From assembly GCF_000304335.1 (NCBI RefSeq), contig NZ_CAJF01000009.1, positions 62,001-126,000 of the forward strand: a stretch of 64,000 bases of DNA, given 5' to 3'. Of this stretch, positions 41,881-49,788 are shown piece after piece. The notes under the pieces were generated by a model, which had not been told where the DNA came from, made no database searches, and saw nothing but the letters and a program-made list of their open reading frames with translations. The stretch's first letter is position 1; every line of letters begins with the position of its first letter. Both the position numbers and the translations under genes were made by a program. The DNA comes from Microbacterium yannicii PS01 (GTDB lineage: Bacteria; Actinomycetota; Actinomycetes; Actinomycetales; Microbacteriaceae).

Positions 41881-42945
41881 ATGAATGTCTCGAAGCTCGC
41901 ATTCCCGCGCATGACCCGGCGCGCACGTCTTCTCGCTCTCGCGGTTCCGGCGGTCCTCGTCGCCGCGGCCGTCACCGCGTGCACCCCGGGCGGAACCAGC
42001 CCGGACGCCTCATCCACGAACAACGCCAGCGGCTCGGACGCCAGCGGTGTCAACATCGTCGTGATCGGCGGCGCGTCGGACGACTCGTTCTTCTCGTCCG
42101 TCAAGCGGGGCGTGGACGACGCGGCGAAGGTTGTGGAGGCCAACGGCGGCAAGGTCACGTATCTCGCTCTCGCGAATTACAACAACATCGGTCCGGATGC
42201 TGCACAGCTCGTGAAGAACGCGCTCGGCCAGGACCCCGATCTCGTGGCCGTACCGGACTGGGTGCCCGATGCCGAGGAGCCCGCGATCCAGGAAGTGATC
42301 GACTCGGGAGTGCCCGTGATCATCTACAACTCCGGTGGCATGGAAGCGGCGGAACGAACGGGCGCTCTCACCTACATCGGCACCGACGAGTACCTGGCTG
42401 GTGTGGCCGGCGGTGAGGCGCTCGGGGAGGCGGGGGTCACGAAGAACGTCTGCGTCAACACCGTTCCCGGCGCCCAGAATCTCGAGGACCGCTGCCGCGG
42501 CGTGGCGGATGGCCTCGCGAAGTCCGGCGGCGAGTCGACCCAGCTCGCCCTCGCGGGATCGAACTACGGAAACCAGACCGCCGTCGCGCAGGCTATCAAA
42601 GCCGCGATCCAGCAGGACCCCTCGGTGGACGGTCTTGTCACGGTCGGTGGCTCCGACAGTGCTGCAGCCCTGGATGCCCTCGGGCAGGCGAACACGGACG
42701 GGAAGGTCAAGTACGTCCACTTCAACGTCGACATGAACACTCTCAACGCGATCAAGGACGGCGTGGCGCTCGCCGCGATCGACCAGCAGCCGTACCCGCA
42801 GGGCTATTACACCGTGTCTGCAGCGCTGCAGTACGTCGCCTTCGGCATCGAGCTGCCCACCAAGCCGATCCTCACCGGTCCGCTTGTCGTCAACGCCGAC
42901 AATGTCGACCTCGCCATCAGCGGCACCGAGGCCGGCGTCCGCTGA
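41881..42945 (+). CDS. Inositol/sugar ABC transporter substrate-binding lipoprotein
   Basis: This 354-residue protein has a signal peptide ALAVPAVLVAAAVTAC with a lipobox at VTAC. The mature PBP type I (RbsB/IbpA-like) fold carries IVVIGGASDDSFFSSVKRGVDDAAKVVEANGGKV, GVPVIIYNSG and TYIGTDEYLAGVAGGEAL. It captures the substrate outside the membrane. The setting (IolR-like operator, inositol operon nearby) makes myo-inositol or another cyclitol the best guess. AAAGGG precedes the ATG. A stem-loop follows before the permease gene, a common device for keeping binding protein in excess. Confidence 0.9.
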   Translation: MNVSKLAFPRMTRRARLLALAVPAVLVAAAVTACTPGGTSPDASSTNNASGSDASGVNIVVIGGASDDSFFSSVKRGVDDAAKVVEANGGKVTYLALANYNNIGPDAAQLVKNALGQDPDLVAVPDWVPDAEEPAIQEVIDSGVPVIIYNSGGMEAAERTGALTYIGTDEYLAGVAGGEALGEAGVTKNVCVNTVPGAQNLEDRCRGVADGLAKSGGESTQLALAGSNYGNQTAVAQAIKAAIQQDPSVDGLVTVGGSDSAAALDALGQANTDGKVKYVHFNVDMNTLNAIKDGVALAAIDQQPYPQGYYTVSAALQYVAFGIELPTKPILTGPLVVNADNVDLAISGTEAGVR

Positions 42946-42954
42946 CATCCCCTT

Positions 42955-42988
42955 GGTGGTGTTCGGCGATCGCACTCCGGGCACCACC
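42955..42988 (+). terminator. Intercistronic stem-loop after the binding-protein gene
   Basis: GGTGGTG (42955-42961) pairs with CACCACC (42982-42988), with CGG/CCG pairing inside. It lies between the binding-protein stop and the permease start. It probably attenuates or stabilises the upstream mRNA rather than fully terminating. Confidence 0.5.
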
Positions 42989-43017
42989 GGACCACTTCCC
43001 TCTAAGGAGCCACACTC

Positions 43018-44082
43018 ATGAGCATCGACCTCTCCACGGCGACGCTGAAGGCGATGCCGTCGGCGCCGCCCGAACCCAAGGAGTCCGCCGTCCGGCGCCT
43101 CACCCGCCGCCCCGAGATGGGCGCACTCGCCGGCACTGTCCTCGTCTTCGTCTTCTTCTCCATCATCGGCGGTCAGAACTTCCTGTCGCTGGGCGGCACC
43201 GCCAGCTGGCTGAACGTCGCCTCGGAGCTGCTGATTATCGCCATCCCGGTCGGACTGCTCATGATCGCCGGCGAACTCGATCTGTCGGTGGGATCGGTCC
43301 TGGCTGCGAGCTCGATGACGCTCGCCATCGCGTCGGGGACCTACGGCCTCCCGATGATCGTCGGCGTCATCCTCGCGTTGGGAGTGGGAGCGTTGGCCGG
43401 CTTCGTCAACGGCATCATCACCGCCCGCACCAACGTGCCCTCGTTCGTGGTGACCCTGGGCATGAATTTCGGCCTCGCGGGCATCGTTCTCGGCCTCTCG
43501 CGTGCCATCACCGGCACGACGAGCGTGCCGCTCGATGTCGACCCACTGTTCAAGAGCATCTTCGGCAGCATGATCGGCGGACAGTTCGAGGTGGCGATCG
43601 TCTGGGCCCTGGGGGTCGCCCTGGTGATCGCCTGGGTTCTTCAGATGACGCCGTGGGGCAACTGGGTGTTCGCCATCGGCGGTGACAAGGACAGCGCTCG
43701 GGCAACCGGCATCCCCGTCCCTCGCGTGAAGATCACCCTGTTCGTGATGAGCGGTCTCGGCGCCGCGCTGGTCGGCGTGATCCAGACCTGCCTCTACAAC
43801 GGCGCCCAGACGTCGAACGGACAGTCCTTCGTCTTCAACTCGATCATCGCGGTCGTCATCGGCGGCGTGCTACTGACCGGCGGCTACGGCTCAGTCATCG
43901 GCATGGTCCTCGGCACACTGACCTTCGCGATCGTCAACCAGGGCATCTACTACACCGGGTGGAGCTCGGACTGGGCCAGCTTCATCCTCGGTGCACTGCT
44001 GCTCGCTGCGGTCCTCATGAACAACACGTTCCGTCGACTCGCCCTGTCGAGCGGTCCGAAGAAGTCCGGAAAGAAGGCCTGA
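43018..44082 (+). CDS. Sugar-type ABC transporter permease
   Basis: This 354-residue BPD_transp_2 (RbsC-like) membrane protein has about ten hydrophobic segments, for example ALAGTVLVFVFFSIIGG, LLIIAIPVGLLMIAGELDLSVGSVLAASSMTLA and NSIIAVVIGGVLLTGG. The GELDLSVGS motif is the family signature. The N-terminal 35 residues are polar and cytoplasmic. It is the only permease of the operon, so a homodimer is expected. The ATPase gene begins 1 nt after its stop. Confidence 0.9.
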   Translation: MSIDLSTATLKAMPSAPPEPKESAVRRLTRRPEMGALAGTVLVFVFFSIIGGQNFLSLGGTASWLNVASELLIIAIPVGLLMIAGELDLSVGSVLAASSMTLAIASGTYGLPMIVGVILALGVGALAGFVNGIITARTNVPSFVVTLGMNFGLAGIVLGLSRAITGTTSVPLDVDPLFKSIFGSMIGGQFEVAIVWALGVALVIAWVLQMTPWGNWVFAIGGDKDSARATGIPVPRVKITLFVMSGLGAALVGVIQTCLYNGAQTSNGQSFVFNSIIAVVIGGVLLTGGYGSVIGMVLGTLTFAIVNQGIYYTGWSSDWASFILGALLLAAVLMNNTFRRLALSSGPKKSGKKA

Positions 44083-44083
44083 A

Positions 44084-44875
44084 ATGTCCGAATCACTCAT
44101 GAAGCTCGAAGGCGTCGGCAAGAGCTTCGCCGGTACCGAAGCGCTGGCGGACATCTCGCTGGACATCGAGCCGGGCAAAGTGCTCTGCCTGCTGGGCGAC
44201 AACGGCGCGGGCAAGTCGACGCTCATCAAGATCCTCTCCGGCTATCACGCGCCGACATCCGGCACCATCGAAGTCGACGGCAAGAAGGTCGTGTTCAACA
44301 GCCCCCGGGATGCCAGCGCCGCGGGAATCGCCACGGTGCACCAGTACGGCGGTACGTTCCCGCTGATGAGCGTGGGACGGTCGTTCTTCGTCGGATCCGA
44401 GCCGACGAAAGGGTGGGGGCCGTTCAAGCACTTCGACAAGTCGACGGCCAACAAGGTGGCCATAACCGAGCTCAAGAGCCTGGGCATCACTCGCATCAAC
44501 GACGGCAATCGCCTCGTCGGTGGCATGTCCGGTGGCGAGCGGCAGTCTCTCGCGATCGCGCGGGCGGTCTACTTCGGCGCCCGGCTGCTCATTCTGGATG
44601 AGCCCACAGCGGCGCTCGGTGTAAAGGAGGCCTCGCACGTCCTCAAGATCATCATGCAGGCACGCCAGAAGGGCATCGCCGTGGTCTTCGTGACGCACAA
44701 CGTGCTTCATGCCATGACAGTCGGCGACAACTTCGCGGTGCTGATCCACGGACGCAAGGCTGACGACTTCGCCAAGGGCGAGCGCACCCGCGAGCAGATC
44801 ACCGACCTGATGGCCGGTGGCGAGGCGATGGCGGAGCTCGAGGCGGAGATCGCGCAGTTCGAGCGGCAAGCATGA
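44084..44875 (+). CDS. Sugar-type ABC transporter ATP-binding protein, single domain
   Basis: This 263-residue protein has LLGDNGAGKSTLIKIL (Walker A), the Q-loop region ATVHQYGG, signature MSGGERQSLAIARA and LLILDEPTAALGVKE (Walker B). Unlike the 528-residue RbsA-type ATPase at 19105 it contains only one nucleotide-binding domain, so two copies must pair. This matches frcA/xylG-like short ATPases of actinobacterial inositol and fructose importers. Its stop overlaps the transaldolase-like start by 4 nt (ATGA). Confidence 0.9.
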   Translation: MSESLMKLEGVGKSFAGTEALADISLDIEPGKVLCLLGDNGAGKSTLIKILSGYHAPTSGTIEVDGKKVVFNSPRDASAAGIATVHQYGGTFPLMSVGRSFFVGSEPTKGWGPFKHFDKSTANKVAITELKSLGITRINDGNRLVGGMSGGERQSLAIARAVYFGARLLILDEPTAALGVKEASHVLKIIMQARQKGIAVVFVTHNVLHAMTVGDNFAVLIHGRKADDFAKGERTREQITDLMAGGEAMAELEAEIAQFERQA

Positions 44876-45972
44876 GCGCAGTCGACGGAGAGGCGGTCGT
44901 GGGCGCCGCCCACGGCCCTCTCCGGGCAGCGGTCGAGTCGACGCCGACCGTGCTGTGGAACGACTCCGCCGACCCGGCTGAACTACGCCGGTCCATCGAG
45001 TTCGGGGCCGTCGGGGCGACGTGCAATCCCGTGATCGCGTTGACCGCGATCCGCAACGACCTGGATGCGTGGGGTCCTCGAATCCGCGAGCTCTCCGAAC
45101 TGCACCCCACGGCGGGAGAGTCGGAGATCGGCTGGCTCGTCGTCCAGGAGCTGTCGATAGCGGCGGCGAAGCTGCTGGAGCCGGCGTTCGCCGCCAGTGG
45201 GGGACGTGACGGGCGCTTGTCCATCCAAACCGATCCACGACTGCACCGCGACGCCGAGGCGCTCGTGGAGCAGGCCGTGCTGTTCAGCGGGTTGGCGGAG
45301 AACATCATCGTGAAGATCCCCGCCACGGCGGTGGGCATCCGCGCGATAGAAGAGGCGACGTACCGCGGCGTGAGCGTGAACGTCACCGTCTCATTCACGG
45401 TGCCCCAGGCGGTGGCAGCTGCTGAGGCGATCGAGCGAGGGCTCAACAGACGTTCGGAAGCCGGGCTCGCCGACCGGGAGTTCGGATCCGTCGTTACCAT
45501 CATGGGTGGGCGTCTGGACGACTGGCTGAAGATCTGGACGCAGCGCCATCGCGTGCTCATCGATCCGGGCTACCTGGAGTGGGCGGGTGTGGCGGCGCTC
45601 AAGCGCGCTCACCACACCTTCGTCGAGCGCGGTTACCGCGCTCGAGTACTCTCGGCGGCGTTCCGGAATCACATGCAGTGGTCTGAGCTGATCGGCGGCG
45701 ATCTCGTCGTGTCACCACCGTTCGACTGGCAGGCACGGATCCACGAGAACGGCCTGCCGACGCCCTCGCGGATCGACGTGCCCGTGGACTCGCGCGTGAT
45801 CGAGACCTTGCAGGAACGCGTTCCGGAGTTCCGACGCGCATATGAACTCGATGGCCTCAGCATCTCCGAGTTCGATTGCTTCGGCGCGACGCGCGCCACG
45901 CTTCGTCAGTTCCTCGATGCGGACGCGCAGCTCGACGCGCTCGTCCGCGACATCCTCGTTCCCGCGCCCTGA
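44872..45972 (+). CDS. Transaldolase family protein
   Basis: This 366-residue barrel protein has the transaldolase opening TPTVLWNDSADPAELRRSIEFGAVGATCNPVI, the Schiff-base Lys segment GLAENIIVKIPATAVGIRAIE and VNVTVSFTVPQAVAAA. It is longer than canonical TalB (about 317 residues) and has an N-terminal leader of about 20 residues. Transaldolase-family enzymes transfer or cleave a dihydroxyacetone unit. Encoded between an importer and aldolase-like genes, it may cleave a cyclitol-derived sugar phosphate. It overlaps the ATPase gene, so it is part of the importer operon. Confidence 0.83.
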   Translation: MSAVDGEAVVGAAHGPLRAAVESTPTVLWNDSADPAELRRSIEFGAVGATCNPVIALTAIRNDLDAWGPRIRELSELHPTAGESEIGWLVVQELSIAAAKLLEPAFAASGGRDGRLSIQTDPRLHRDAEALVEQAVLFSGLAENIIVKIPATAVGIRAIEEATYRGVSVNVTVSFTVPQAVAAAEAIERGLNRRSEAGLADREFGSVVTIMGGRLDDWLKIWTQRHRVLIDPGYLEWAGVAALKRAHHTFVERGYRARVLSAAFRNHMQWSELIGGDLVVSPPFDWQARIHENGLPTPSRIDVPVDSRVIETLQERVPEFRRAYELDGLSISEFDCFGATRATLRQFLDADAQLDALVRDILVPAP

Positions 45973-46022
45973 GAAGTGGAAGCCAGCAGCAATCGGCTCC
46001 CACTCCCGTCTGGACACCGCCG

Positions 46023-46931
46023 ATGACGCCGCCACCCACCACATCGTCGCCCTGCCGCGAGAAGTTGCTGGACTTCGATCGTTTGCGGGAAACCCGCGCC
46101 GCGTCGCCCGAAGCGATCGCGGAAGGCTATCGTTCGCGCGTGCGAAGGGATTTGCGAGCCTCTGATGGCGGGCTCCTCATCATCGACGCAGATCTGGCTC
46201 GCCGACCCCCATCGCACGAGTGCCGCTCGAGCGAGATAGGACGATACAGGCTGCTCGCACGCCTGGCGACGGCGCTCGAGATGCCGGGGGTAGACGGGGT
46301 TCTGGCCACACCGGACATCCTCGACGATCTGGTGATGCTCGGCGCGCTCGAGGAGAAGGTCGCCGTCTCGTCGCTGGATCCCGCGGGTCCGGCGGACGCC
46401 CCTTTCGTCACGGGCAACGGACTGACCTCGTCTACGGTGCGCGCGGTGCGCGAGGCTCGTCTCGACATGGCCAAGCTCTCGCTGTGCATCGACCTCGCCG
46501 ACGCCCGCACAGCGGCCCTCCTCGAACGCGCCGGTCGTGTGGTGACCGAGGCGTCTCAGTCCGGACTGCGTGTGCTGATCGAGATCATCTCGACACGCCG
46601 CGGCGACCCCGCGACGGAGGATGACGAAGCCGAGGCTCTGATGAGGTCCGTATCGATCGCGGCAGGTCTGGGTGGGGGCTCCGCTGCGTCGTGGCTTCTG
46701 CTGCCCGCGGCCGGTGCAAACGTGCTGGCTGCCACCACGCTTCCAGTGCTTCTCAGAAAGACAGAGCGCGACGCTGCGAATGGCGCGGTGGGAGCGACGG
46801 CGGCATCCGCCGCGCATCATGGCGTTTGTGGCAGGGTCGTCGATGCCTCGGTCCTCTTTCCGCGCGACGGCGACTTCCTCCGATCCGTCGGTCAGGCCGT
46901 GTCGACCGTGCAGCGCGTCAAGCCGCGGTAG
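46023..46931 (+). CDS. Cgl0158-type aldolase-like barrel protein lacking the active-site Lys
   Basis: This 302-residue protein is the same length as the paralogue at 48857 and aligns along its whole length: DFDRLRETRAASPEAIAEG, LLIIDADLARR, LLARLATALEMPGVDGVLATPDILDDL and MAKLSLCIDLADARTAALLE. Where the paralogue has WMKLP with its probable Schiff-base Lys220, this copy has WLLLP, and the neighbouring loop is scrambled. DHPARGA of the active copy is DLARRPP here. It may be a non-catalytic partner or a decaying duplicate. The start at 46023 is set by the paralogue; no strong SD is seen. Confidence 0.78.
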   Translation: MTPPPTTSSPCREKLLDFDRLRETRAASPEAIAEGYRSRVRRDLRASDGGLLIIDADLARRPPSHECRSSEIGRYRLLARLATALEMPGVDGVLATPDILDDLVMLGALEEKVAVSSLDPAGPADAPFVTGNGLTSSTVRAVREARLDMAKLSLCIDLADARTAALLERAGRVVTEASQSGLRVLIEIISTRRGDPATEDDEAEALMRSVSIAAGLGGGSAASWLLLPAAGANVLAATTLPVLLRKTERDAANGAVGATAASAAHHGVCGRVVDASVLFPRDGDFLRSVGQAVSTVQRVKPR

Positions 46932-46942
46932 GTCCGCCGGCA

Positions 46943-47704
46943 TCATTTCGCGACGAGTGTCGTCTCGAAGCTGTAGAGGTCGGTGCGATAGCAGTGATGC
47001 CCGAACTCGATGGCGCGTCCAGCGCTATCGAACGCCACCCGCTCCATCGTGAGCACTGGGCCACCCTTGTCGATGTCGAGAAGCTCCGGCTCGTCACGCT
47101 GCGCGCGGCGAGCCCCGATCTTCTGCTTGGCGATGCGGATAGTGACTCCGCGTCCGCGGAGGATCTGGTAGAGGCTGCGCTCCTCCAGTTGCTCCGCCGT
47201 GATGTCGGCGAACTCTGCCGGGAGGTAGTTCTCGAGAATGGCGATCGCCACCCCGTCGGTACTCCTCGCCCGGCGCAGATAGAGGATCTCGTCGCCGGGC
47301 CGGATGCCGAGAGCCTCGGCGACGGCGTCTGACGCTGGCTGCAGCTCGTGAGTGAGGACCCTTGTCCCCGGCTCGTGCTGGGATCCCTTGAGATCCTCGT
47401 AGAGGCTCGTGAGTTCGACCGGTCGCGTGACCTGGCCCTGGACAACCTGCGTGCCGATGCCGCGACGTCGCACCAGCAGTCCCTTATCGACGACCTCCTG
47501 GATGGCGCGGCGCACCGTCGGTCGAGAGAGACCGAGTCGCTGGCCGATGGAGATCTCATTGTCCAGTCGTGCGCCCGCCGGTATGTCGCCGCTGCGGATC
47601 GCCGCTTCCAGGCGACTGGACACCTGGAAGTAGAGCGGAACCGGGCCCGTGCGGTCCAGGTCCAGAAACAGCTCGTCGGGCCAGACTGTCTCGTCAGTCA
47701 CCAT
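46943..47704 (-). CDS. GntR family regulator with UTRA domain, IolR-like
   Basis: This 253-residue protein has an N-terminal winged HTH (PLYFQVSSRLEAAIRSGDIPAGARLDNEISIGQRLGLSRPTVRRAIQEVVDKGLL) and a C-terminal UTRA effector domain (about 90-245, for example LYLRRARSTDGVAIAILENYLP and DLYSFETTLVAK). UTRA regulators bind sugar or inositol derivatives. It is divergent from iolC, and IolR-motif-like sites lie in the shared 195-nt region and in front of the importer and isomerase genes. It is therefore the probable repressor of inositol use and of itself. Confidence 0.88.
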   Translation of the reverse strand: MVTDETVWPDELFLDLDRTGPVPLYFQVSSRLEAAIRSGDIPAGARLDNEISIGQRLGLSRPTVRRAIQEVVDKGLLVRRRGIGTQVVQGQVTRPVELTSLYEDLKGSQHEPGTRVLTHELQPASDAVAEALGIRPGDEILYLRRARSTDGVAIAILENYLPAEFADITAEQLEERSLYQILRGRGVTIRIAKQKIGARRAQRDEPELLDIDKGGPVLTMERVAFDSAGRAIEFGHHCYRTDLYSFETTLVAK

Positions 47705-47744
47705 GAACTCTCCCTTGACATTCGTGAGCAGACTCTCATCTTAA

Positions 47745-47754
47745 TGTCTCAACA
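47745..47754. promoter_or_regulatory. IolR-like operator site, copy 3
   Basis: TGTCTCAACA matches KGWCHTRACA at 9 of 10 positions and lies 41 nt upstream of the gntR start. A weaker 8/10 copy TCCCTTGACA is at 47711-47720. Autoregulation of the GntR-UTRA gene is the natural reading. Confidence 0.5.
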
Positions 47755-47833
47755 ATATTACTCACCCGCCCTTATGAAACGCCTAAGGACTTGCGCACCT
47801 CGGAGATATACCCCGCGTATGAGTTGTGTTATT

Positions 47834-47843
47834 GTTAGGACAT
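47834..47843. promoter_or_regulatory. IolR-like operator site, copy 4 (iolC side)
   Basis: The minus strand reads TGTCCTAACA, matching KGWCHTRACA at all ten positions. It lies 55 nt upstream of the iolC ATG, near the expected promoter of the iolC-aldolase-iolA operon. The wider TGTTAGGACATA differs at one base from TGTTAGAACATA at 39685. Confidence 0.6.
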
Positions 47844-47898
47844 AGTCGTCCAGCCGGGGCGGCCCGATCAAAGACTCGAGAGAGTTGTACAGCGGAGT

Positions 47899-48855
47899 AT
47901 GACCGAAAACCTGATTCCTCACGACGTCCTCGCGATCGGTCGCCTGGGTGTCGACATCTACCCTCTCCAGGACGGCGTCGGCCTCGAGAAGGTCGAGACC
48001 TTCGGCAAGTACCTCGGCGGTAGCGCAGCCAATGTGACTGTCGCGGCTGCGCGCTATGGCCGCGCCTCGGCGCTGATCTCGCGGGTCGGTGACGACCCGT
48101 TCGGCCGATATCTGCTTGCGGAACTTCGTCGCCTGGGCGTCGAGAACCGCTACGTCACAGTGGATCGCGATCTGAAGACCCCGGTGACCTTCTGCGAGAT
48201 CTTCCCGCCCGATGACTTTCCGCTGTACTTCTATCGCGAGCCCAAGGCGCCTGACCTGAACGTCGAGTCGTCTGAAATCGACCTCGATGCTATTCGTGCT
48301 GCGCGCGTGTTCTGGCTCACCGTCACGGGTCTGAGTCAGGAGCCCAGCAGGCACGCGCATCTCTCCGCGCTCCAGGCTCGTGGGCGGGCGGATCACACAG
48401 TCCTCGACCTCGACTATCGCTCGATGTTCTGGAGCGAGCCGGCCGAGGCCTCGGCGCAGATCGCCCACGCGCTCGAGCACGTCACTGTAGCTGTCGGCAA
48501 TCGCGAGGAATGCCTGGTGGCGGTCGGCGAGAGCGAGCCGCTGCGTGCGGCGGACGCGCTGCTGGATCGCGGTGTCCGTCTGGCGATCGTCAAGCAGGGC
48601 CCCAAGGGTGTGCTCGCAAGAACGGCGGACGAGACCGTCGAGGTGCCGCCTCACTTCGTCGATGTCGTCAATGGTCTGGGTGCCGGCGACGCGTTCGGCG
48701 GTGCGCTGTGCCACGGACTGCTCGAGGGCTGGGACCTGGAACGGATCCTCCGCTTCGCCAACGTGGCTGGCGCCATCGTCGCCTCACGCCGGGAATGCTC
48801 CACCGCAATGCCGACGACCGATGAGGTCGAAGCGATCCTCATGACGGGAGTCTGA
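47899..48855 (+). CDS. iolC: 5-dehydro-2-deoxygluconokinase IolC
   Basis: This 318-residue PfkB-family kinase opens VLAIGRLGVDIYPLQDGVGLEKVETFGKYLGGSAANVTVAAAR. It ends with the ATP/substrate site VNGLGAGDAFGGALCHGLL, where Asp264 of GAGD is the catalytic base. The GVDIYP and SAANVTVAAARYG segments are characteristic of IolC. It phosphorylates 5-dehydro-2-deoxy-D-gluconate at O6 in myo-inositol breakdown. The length matches the family, although actinobacterial IolC is not fused to the aldolase. The aldolase gene begins one base after its stop. Confidence 0.93.
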   Translation: MTENLIPHDVLAIGRLGVDIYPLQDGVGLEKVETFGKYLGGSAANVTVAAARYGRASALISRVGDDPFGRYLLAELRRLGVENRYVTVDRDLKTPVTFCEIFPPDDFPLYFYREPKAPDLNVESSEIDLDAIRAARVFWLTVTGLSQEPSRHAHLSALQARGRADHTVLDLDYRSMFWSEPAEASAQIAHALEHVTVAVGNREECLVAVGESEPLRAADALLDRGVRLAIVKQGPKGVLARTADETVEVPPHFVDVVNGLGAGDAFGGALCHGLLEGWDLERILRFANVAGAIVASRRECSTAMPTTDEVEAILMTGV

Positions 48856-48856
48856 C

Positions 48857-49765
48857 GTGCCCGCCCCAACAATCCTCGAGTTCTCCCGACTGCGCAGCCT
48901 CCGCGCAGATCGCCCCGATGCAGTCGCGCACGCGCTCAATGCCCGGAAGCGACGTGACGTCGTGCGGGGCGACGGCAGATTGTTCATCGTCGCCGCCGAC
49001 CACCCGGCACGTGGCGCGCTCGCCGTCGGTTCGGACCCGACAGCGATGGCCAACCGCTATGACCTCCTCGAGCGCCTGGCGATCGCCCTGGAGCGCCCCG
49101 GGGTCGACGGCGTGCTCGGAACCCCGGATATCATCGACGATCTGGCTCTGCTGGGACTCCTGGATGACAAGATCATCGTCGGGTCCATGAACCGTGGGGG
49201 CCTGCGCGGCGCGACTTTCGAGATGGACGATCGCTACACCGGTTATGACGTCCCGTCGATGACAGCCGCAGGCGTCGACTTCGCGAAAACGCTCGTCCGC
49301 ATCAATCTGGCCGATCCCGCCACGGCCCCGACTCTGGAGGCGACTGCCAACGCCGTCACAGACGCATCTCGGGCAGGCTTGCCCATCATGCTCGAGCCGT
49401 TCATGAGCCGATGGGTCGACGGCCGGATCGTCAACGACCTCACACCGGACGACGTCATCCTGTCGGTGGCGATCGCGTCCGGCCTGGGTGCCAGCAGTGC
49501 GTACACGTGGATGAAGCTGCCCGTGGTCGACGACATGGAGCGGGTGATGGAGGCTACGACTATGCCGACCCTCCTTCTCGGCGGTGATTCGGGAGCGGAT
49601 CCCGACGAGACGTTCTCGACATGGGACGACGCTCTCACTCTCCCGGGCGTCCGCGGGCTGACCGTCGGGCGCACCCTCCTCTATCCGCCCGATGGCGACG
49701 TCGCGGCCGCCGTCGACACCGCCGCCCAGTTGGTGCACCGAACCGGCCTCGCCGCGGCTTCCTAA
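48857..49765 (+). CDS. Cgl0158-type aldolase, probable IolJ-equivalent
   Basis: This 302-residue barrel protein of the DeoC/LacD-related Cgl0158 family starts at GTG. FIVAADHPARGALAVG is the phosphate-site-like opening, RPGVDGVLGTPDIIDDL follows, and YTWMKLPVV carries Lys220, the probable Schiff-base residue. LTVGRTLLYPPDGDV is near the end. In actinobacterial inositol clusters this family takes the place of IolJ and would cleave 2-deoxy-5-keto-gluconate 6-phosphate into dihydroxyacetone phosphate and malonate semialdehyde. It sits between iolC and iolA, exactly that step. The assignment is from context plus fold. Confidence 0.85.
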   Translation: MPAPTILEFSRLRSLRADRPDAVAHALNARKRRDVVRGDGRLFIVAADHPARGALAVGSDPTAMANRYDLLERLAIALERPGVDGVLGTPDIIDDLALLGLLDDKIIVGSMNRGGLRGATFEMDDRYTGYDVPSMTAAGVDFAKTLVRINLADPATAPTLEATANAVTDASRAGLPIMLEPFMSRWVDGRIVNDLTPDDVILSVAIASGLGASSAYTWMKLPVVDDMERVMEATTMPTLLLGGDSGADPDETFSTWDDALTLPGVRGLTVGRTLLYPPDGDVAAAVDTAAQLVHRTGLAAAS

Positions 49766-49788
49766 CCCTCCAGATCAAAGGAACAATC

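Noticed and set aside
48857-49765. Calling the aldolase iolJ outright
   Set aside because: It belongs to the Cgl0158-type barrel family rather than the class II IolJ family. Function is inferred from context, so no symbol is given.
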